Part shown: positions 7,192 to 10,551 of the stretch, piece by piece
Layout: each line of letters starts with the position of its first letter
Numbering within the stretch: the stretch's first letter is position 1
From: DTSX01 sp964633465
GTDB taxonomy: Bacteria; Pseudomonadota; Gammaproteobacteria; Steroidobacterales; UBA11654
Assembly (NCBI GenBank): GCA_964633465.1
Contig: CAZWGB010000043.1
Span: 1-10,551 of the forward strand
DNA: 10,551 nucleotides
Reading direction: 5' to 3'
Translations under genes and position numbers: made by a program
Notes under the pieces: generated by a model
What the model saw: only the letters and a program-made list of their open reading frames with translations
What the model was told of the DNA's origin: nothing
Databases searched by the model: none

Positions 7192-7197
7192 ATTATA
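7192..7197 (-). promoter_or_regulatory. Possible -10 element before the HemF-like gene
   Basis: The 68-bp gap between the M28-like gene and the HemF-like gene is strongly AT-rich and contains a perfect TATAAT on the minus strand, about 37 bp before the ATG at 7155. No convincing -35 is found at 16-18 bp. It may be an internal promoter that separates the HemF-like pair from the upstream operon, or chance in AT-rich DNA. Confidence 0.25.
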
Positions 7198-7223
7198 TTC
7201 TATATCTAAATTACAACTTAGAT

Positions 7224-8714
7224 TTAAAGCCCCTTTATTTTTATCTCTTCAACATCTGCATTCATTAAATACAAAGTTAAATCGGACATTATATCAACTT
7301 GTTTCATAAATAATTCAGAACTAAAACTTTCGATTCCTGGTTTAGTTGACCAATAGCCACTCATACTAGTACTAATTCCATAACCAGGTATCTTCATTTT
7401 TTGAGCAAGATTACCCATTCCTGTCCATGGACCTTGACCTCCTCTATCTGGGCATAAAACATAGGTTCTTTCTATTTTATATTTTTCAACCGAGCGAATA
7501 GCCTGATCGATCAGATTTTGATTATCTTGACTGTAAATATACGTTTTATCAGTTATCCCGGATAGTCTAAATTGATTGCCAATATCTTTGTATTCCATTT
7601 GACCCAAGTGTTCTATCCCAATCACAGAAACTATTCTACTGCTCAAATTGGCGTGCAGATTAAACCAGTTTATTGAATGCCTTCCAGGCATAAAGTGTTG
7701 AGGATCCAACATAATCAATATGGTTTTATTTCTCTCACTTACTGGAATTTTATTCAATTGTTCTATGATCTTGATGATGCCAAAACCACCGTTATCCTGT
7801 GTTAAATTAGGTCCATCCGTGTGTGTAGTTAATAAAATGTATTGATCCTTGTCTTCGCCAAAATGTTTACCAGGCAAAAACCCTGATAAAAAATATGCTT
7901 TAGAGTTCTGAATATTAGCTAAAAGCTTCAGATTTGCATGTTGACCTTTTAAAGCAGCATCCCTTAGCTGATTTCCACTCACTCGATCGACATACAATCC
8001 AGGTACGCCTATGATTCCTGGCCTGATTAAAGGAAAAGTATACACGCCCTCTGCTCTTCCAGGACTCATAGACAAAATCGCTACGGCCCCCAGAGCACCA
8101 CTGTCTTTAAAATACTCATCCAATTTAGCGAATCTAGTAAGATAATTAACTTGATACCAATAATCACCAGTTGAGTTATTATCCTGAATTTGATGTAAAT
8201 CCTTTGTTACGTACTCATGTTTTGATATCTGAGAAATTCTTTTGAAAGTTTCTGGTAGCTCACCTACATCAAAAACAACGATTTTCCCTTTTATAAGATC
8301 TTTCTTCGTATCTGGTCTGAAATAGAAAAGTTTTCCTTCTACTCCAGTCTTCTCAGTCAATCCAGAATAGGCCCAATAAGAGGCGACATCAATTGGTTTA
8401 CCCTCGATAGTTAATGTCCATTGATGATCATTTTTTTCGTCTGATGTGTACCACCTCTCATACTCAAAAAAATCTTTGGTAATGTTCTTAACATCATTCT
8501 CTAAAAGTTCTTTCTCTAAAATTTCCATATACTTATGCCAAGATAAGTTTCCAGCAAAAGTCGGACCATAATTGTCCTTCAAAAGATGCCAAGAATAGAC
8601 TTCTTCCAGAGTTGATTTGGAATCAGAAAGAGTTTCAGTCAAGCTCTGAATATTGAATATTAAAAATAATACAACTAGACAATAATATTTCTTTTTATTT
8701 GACCGAAATGTCAT
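7224..8714 (-). CDS. Exported M28-like zinc peptidase-fold protein with PA domain and degenerate metal site
   Basis: A 496-residue protein with a Sec signal (basic RSNKKKYY, then a hydrophobic stretch to about residue 24), so it acts in the periplasm or outside. Residues about 125-270 look like a protease-associated insert: KGKIVVFDVGE, DSGALGAVAILSMSPG and GVPGLYVDRVSGNQLR. The M28 core follows: LLTTHTDGP with H298 and D300, TQDNGG with the bridging-type D307, and GIEHLG (366-371). The usual catalytic EE pair is replaced by LDPQHFMPG (336-344), and the C-terminal ligand His of classical M28 enzymes is not evident. It resembles an uncharacterised M28-related group with HTDG...NGG and EHLG motifs. 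It starts 10 bp after the DUF2237 stop with no clear ribosome site, so it is probably an operon member. The activity, peptidase, amidase or none, is undecided. Confidence 0.8.
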   Translation of the reverse strand: MTFRSNKKKYYCLVVLFLIFNIQSLTETLSDSKSTLEEVYSWHLLKDNYGPTFAGNLSWHKYMEILEKELLENDVKNITKDFFEYERWYTSDEKNDHQWTLTIEGKPIDVASYWAYSGLTEKTGVEGKLFYFRPDTKKDLIKGKIVVFDVGELPETFKRISQISKHEYVTKDLHQIQDNNSTGDYWYQVNYLTRFAKLDEYFKDSGALGAVAILSMSPGRAEGVYTFPLIRPGIIGVPGLYVDRVSGNQLRDAALKGQHANLKLLANIQNSKAYFLSGFLPGKHFGEDKDQYILLTTHTDGPNLTQDNGGFGIIKIIEQLNKIPVSERNKTILIMLDPQHFMPGRHSINWFNLHANLSSRIVSVIGIEHLGQMEYKDIGNQFRLSGITDKTYIYSQDNQNLIDQAIRSVEKYKIERTYVLCPDRGGQGPWTGMGNLAQKMKIPGYGISTSMSGYWSTKPGIESFSSELFMKQVDIMSDLTLYLMNADVEEIKIKGL

Positions 8715-8724
8715 TTTCGGAAAC

Positions 8725-9096
8725 TCAGTTTAGATCAATAGCGAATTGTTTCAGATCACCGATATCTATATATTCAAGTGCTCCTTGGTGTGTTGCAGAT
8801 AATACAACTTTTGGGGCAGCATTAGCTTGGAAAGCTTCCTGCCATCTCGGGGCACATAAACACCATTGGTTTCCAGGTTGTAAACCAATAAAACCAATTG
8901 CTGGGATTGATGTTGATAAGTCGTTACCAACGGAAGTACTGTATTCAAGAAATTCCTTAGTGACGATTGTACAAACGGTATGGCTACCAACATCATCATC
9001 TGCTGTGTCACAACAACCATTTCTAAAAAATCCTGTGAGTGGAGAGTTGCTGCACTCTGTTAAGGGTTCTCCAAAAATATTTATAGATTCTTTCAT
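8725..9096 (-). CDS. DUF2237 family protein
   Basis: A 123-residue soluble protein matching DUF2237 over its full length: INIFGEPLTECSNSPLTGFF, NGCCDTADDDVGSHTVCTIV, EFLEYSTSVGNDLST, GLQPGNQWCLCAPRWQEAF and a final KVVLSATHQGALEY. Family cysteines are all present (C15, C28, C29, C42, C79, C81), which suggests a disulfide- or metal-stabilised fold. No biochemical function is established for the family to my knowledge. There is no signal peptide. The ATG at 9096 follows an in-frame TGA shortly upstream; an AAAGGA lies about 13 nt before it, rather far for a ribosome site. It sits between the O-methyltransferase (38-bp gap) and the M28-like gene (10-bp gap) on the same strand, most likely in one transcript. 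Confidence 0.92.
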   Translation of the reverse strand: MKESINIFGEPLTECSNSPLTGFFRNGCCDTADDDVGSHTVCTIVTKEFLEYSTSVGNDLSTSIPAIGFIGLQPGNQWCLCAPRWQEAFQANAAPKVVLSATHQGALEYIDIGDLKQFAIDLN

Positions 9097-9134
9097 TGCA
9101 ATTCAGTATTCCTTTGATTGACTCAGATAGATTT

Positions 9135-9797
9135 TCATTTTTTTCTAGCAATTGTCAAGCCATCACCAATGGGTACCAGACTAATGTCTACCCTAGGATC
9201 ATCCAAAAGATGTAGATTAAATTTGCGAATTGCTGTTGTATTAGGATTCTGATTTTCCTGGTCTGCAACTGCTCCACCCCAAAGAACATTGTCAAAAAGT
9301 ATAATCCCGTTTTTTCTTATAAGCTCTAAAGACAGTTCATAATAAATAGGATAGTTAACTTTATCTGCATCAATGAACACAAAATCAATGGCTTCTTTGA
9401 GCAAATCTTTGTGCAACAAGGAGTGCAGTATATCCTGAGCATCACCGATTCTCAGGTCAATTAAATGGTCAACCTTTGCTTGTTTCCAAAAATCCTGTGC
9501 TATTGCAGTTGAATCTGGATCACTGTCAATTGCGATAATTTTTCCATCACTCAATGCTAAGGCACAAACTAATGTACTGTAACCGGTGTAAGTGCCAATC
9601 TCTATCAAACGGTTTGCGCCCATTATTTTTACCAAAAGTGCCATGAATTGTCCCTGCTCTGGGGCAATTTGCATATTTGCACCAGATAGATCTATTGTTG
9701 CGGCTCTTAGATTCTTGAGTACTTGGGATTCTCTCAATGAAACTGATAGCAAATATTCATATAGCTTTTGGTTAAGCTGGATGGTTTGATTACTCAA
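9135..9797 (-). CDS. Cation-dependent O-methyltransferase (CCoAOMT-like)
   Basis: A 220-residue class I SAM methyltransferase of the O-methyltransferase 3 family, which methylates catechol-like or other hydroxyl groups using a divalent cation. In the chosen numbering, EIGTYTGYSTL (66-76) is motif I, IDSDP (90-94) holds the acidic SAM-binding position, and the metal ligands match plant caffeoyl-CoA enzymes: D143 in FIDADK and D169-N170 in LFDN. PEQGQFM near the start is also family-typical. I chose the TTG at 9797 (reading SNQTIQLNQKLYEY after the initiator), because AAAGGG lies 8 nt upstream and the length equals the family norm; a further TTG at 9830 has no ribosome site. Its ribosome site lies within the last codons of a possible 33-residue upstream peptide. 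The substrate is unknown. Confidence 0.9.
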   Translation of the reverse strand: MSNQTIQLNQKLYEYLLSVSLRESQVLKNLRAATIDLSGANMQIAPEQGQFMALLVKIMGANRLIEIGTYTGYSTLVCALALSDGKIIAIDSDPDSTAIAQDFWKQAKVDHLIDLRIGDAQDILHSLLHKDLLKEAIDFVFIDADKVNYPIYYELSLELIRKNGIILFDNVLWGGAVADQENQNPNTTAIRKFNLHLLDDPRVDISLVPIGDGLTIARKK

Positions 9798-9801
9798 GAA
9801 T

Positions 9802-9903
9802 TTATCCCTTTGAAGAAAGTGTAAAAACAAAAATGGAGATAAGAATGACCAGAAAGATTAGTGCAATTGAGGAGGAAATCAACCAATAATTTCTGTTTTT
9901 CAT
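9802..9903 (-). CDS. Possible 33-residue single-span membrane peptide
   Basis: A short frame starting at ATG 9903, 13 nt after the CCA end of tRNA-Lys. It encodes a short basic, polar N-terminus (MKNRNYW), a hydrophobic stretch of about 21 residues (ISSSIALIFLVILISIFVF and beyond), and a short SSKG tail. That is a plausible N-in single membrane span. Its stop is 4 nt before the TTG of the O-methyltransferase, and the AAAGGG serving that gene falls in its last codons, so coupling is possible. There is no recognisable ribosome site, and T-rich DNA readily mimics hydrophobic peptides, so this may be chance. I know of no family for it. Confidence 0.35.
   Translation of the reverse strand: MKNRNYWLISSSIALIFLVILISIFVFTLSSKG
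9806..9811 (-). promoter_or_regulatory. Ribosome binding site deciding the O-methyltransferase start
   Basis: AAAGGG on the minus strand, 8 nt before the TTG at 9797. It supports the 220-residue form rather than the 231-residue form starting at 9830. Confidence 0.55.
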
Positions 9904-9916
9904 TTTTTCATAAGTA

Positions 9917-9992
9917 TGGTGGGCCGTGAAGGATTCGAACCTTCGACCAACTGGTTAAAAGCCAGCTGCTCTACCAACTGAGCTAACGGCCC
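9917..9992 (-). tRNA. trnK: tRNA-Lys (anticodon UUU), CCA encoded
   Basis: A complete 76-nt cloverleaf can be folded by eye. The acceptor stem GGGCCGT pairs fully with ACGGCCC, followed by discriminator A and an encoded CCA (9917-9919). The D arm is GCTC/GAGC with loop AGTTGGTA. The anticodon arm GCTGG/CCAGT has one G-U pair and loop CTTTTAA, giving anticodon UUU at 9957-9959, so lysine. The T arm is GAAGG, loop TTCGAAT, CCTTC. It lies 73 bp after queC and 13 nt before a possible small reading frame on the same strand. A TATTAT at 10016-10021 could be its own -10 but has no good -35. Confidence 0.97.
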
Positions 9993-10065
9993 GATTAAAC
10001 ATGAAATTGCGAAAGATAATACCTCACAGTTGCTAAATAAAAAACTCATTTAATCTTGAGAATCT

Positions 10066-10551
10066 TCAAACATAGTTAATTTTATCTTTAATCTGAACTT
10101 CTTTAAAAGCTTGAATTCTAAGTCTACAAGCATCACAAACACCGCAGGATCTCCCGTCTTCGGTTATTTGATAACAGGAGACCGTTTTAGAGAAATCCAC
10201 GCCCTTTTTCTGCCCTAATAGGATAATCTCAGCTTTAGTTAAGTTGATCAAAGGTGTCTTGATAAGAATTCTATTCCCTTGTACTGTTTTTTTAGTGGCA
10301 AGGTCAACCAAATCTTGCAGGGCTGTCACGTATTCCGGTCTACAATCAGGATAACCTGAGTAATCAATGGCATTTACACCTGAATAGATGTAGTCCGCAT
10401 CAATCACCTCACTCCATGCTAGAGCGAGTGAGAAAAATATGGTATTTCTGGCAGGAACATAAGTAATTGGTATTCCTGGGGTTTCTTTCTCAGGAATTGG
10501 ATAAGCTTTATCAGTCAAGGCAGAGCCACCAAAATGAGTCAAATCAAAGGA
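10066..10551 (-). CDS. queC: 7-cyano-7-deazaguanine synthase QueC, C-terminal part (5' end outside window)
   Basis: The frame is open to the right edge, so the N-terminal P-loop (PP-loop ATPase signature) is outside the window; about 161 residues are visible. QueC converts 7-carboxy-7-deazaguanine to preQ0 with ATP and ammonia, in the cytoplasm, on the route to queuosine in tRNA. Diagnostic segments are LTHFGGSALTD at the visible start, ITYVPARNTIFFSLALAW, GVNAIDYSGYPDCRPEY, KTPLINLTKAEI, and the zinc site made by C-YQITEDGRSCGVCDACRLR (one Cys, then the CGVCDAC cluster). The visible part is intact and ends at a TGA. tRNA-Lys follows on the same strand, an order found in gammaproteobacteria where queC follows tol-pal-cpoB-queE, so those genes are expected to the right. 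No hairpin terminator is seen after it. Confidence 0.95.
   Translation of the reverse strand, partial: SFDLTHFGGSALTDKAYPIPEKETPGIPITYVPARNTIFFSLALAWSEVIDADYIYSGVNAIDYSGYPDCRPEYVTALQDLVDLATKKTVQGNRILIKTPLINLTKAEIILLGQKKGVDFSKTVSCYQITEDGRSCGVCDACRLRIQAFKEVQIKDKINYV

Noticed and set aside
7204..7223. Inverted repeat ATCTAA / TTAGAT just after the M28-like stop, possible terminator
   Set aside because: Only six AT-rich pairs, with no GC core; too weak to call a terminator.
8699..9121. A 140-codon plus-strand frame opposite the DUF2237 gene
   Set aside because: It is antisense to a well-conserved family member and its translation has no recognisable motif; a shadow frame.
9103..9138. An 11-codon frame overlapping the O-methyltransferase stop (ATGA) and ending before DUF2237
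   Set aside because: Too short and featureless to support; the ATGA arises from AAAAAATGA.
9831..9890. Short plus-strand frame with GGAGGAAATC, which looks like a ribosome site, near 9870
   Set aside because: No frame of any length follows it on the plus strand; it is the complement of the membrane micro-ORF.
1..10551. CRISPR array, insertion sequence, prophage or toxin-antitoxin system
   Set aside because: No regular direct repeats, terminal inverted repeats, transposase, integrase or toxin motifs were seen on either strand.

Overview
This AT-rich window looks like the chromosome of a marine-type gammaproteobacterium, possibly of the SAR86 kind; that lineage is an inference. The support is a TonB-dependent outer-membrane receptor, a BolA protein, a signal-peptide-bearing M28-like protein, and queC followed by tRNA-Lys. 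In many gammaproteobacteria the tol-pal-cpoB-(queE-queC) block leads into tRNA-Lys, so that block may lie just beyond the right edge. No rRNA, transposase, integrase, CRISPR array or phage gene is visible. The gene at each end of the window is cut by the edge.

Left part (1-5616): four units of alternating direction. The C-terminal part of a TonB-dependent receptor (+) converges on a luciferase-like (LLM) flavin/F420-type oxidoreductase (-) with 2 bp between them. A divergent region then leads into a fusion of an NTF2/SnoaL-like N-terminus with a SAM methyltransferase (+), which meets bolA (-) tail to tail with 3 bp between. bolA and an isopenicillin-N-synthase-type 2-oxoglutarate/Fe(II) oxygenase (+) diverge from a 72-bp promoter region in which two -10 elements overlap on opposite strands. 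The oxygenase ends 13 bp from the next minus-strand gene.

Right part (5630-10551): a single minus-strand block. In transcription order it holds queC (partial), tRNA-Lys(UUU), a possible 33-residue single-span membrane peptide, a cation-dependent O-methyltransferase, a DUF2237 protein, a secreted M28/PA-domain protein with a degenerate metal site, a lipoprotein that aligns along its length with coproporphyrinogen III oxidase (HemF), and a polytopic membrane protein whose ATG overlaps the HemF-like stop codon (TAATG). Spacings of -1 to 73 bp suggest one or a few operons.

The most unusual element is the HemF-like lipoprotein with its coupled histidine-containing membrane protein. HemF is normally soluble and cytoplasmic, so an envelope-anchored relative next to a membrane partner points to an undescribed envelope function, perhaps tetrapyrrole handling. 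Non-ATG starts are frequent: TTG is the best start for four genes and GTG for one.
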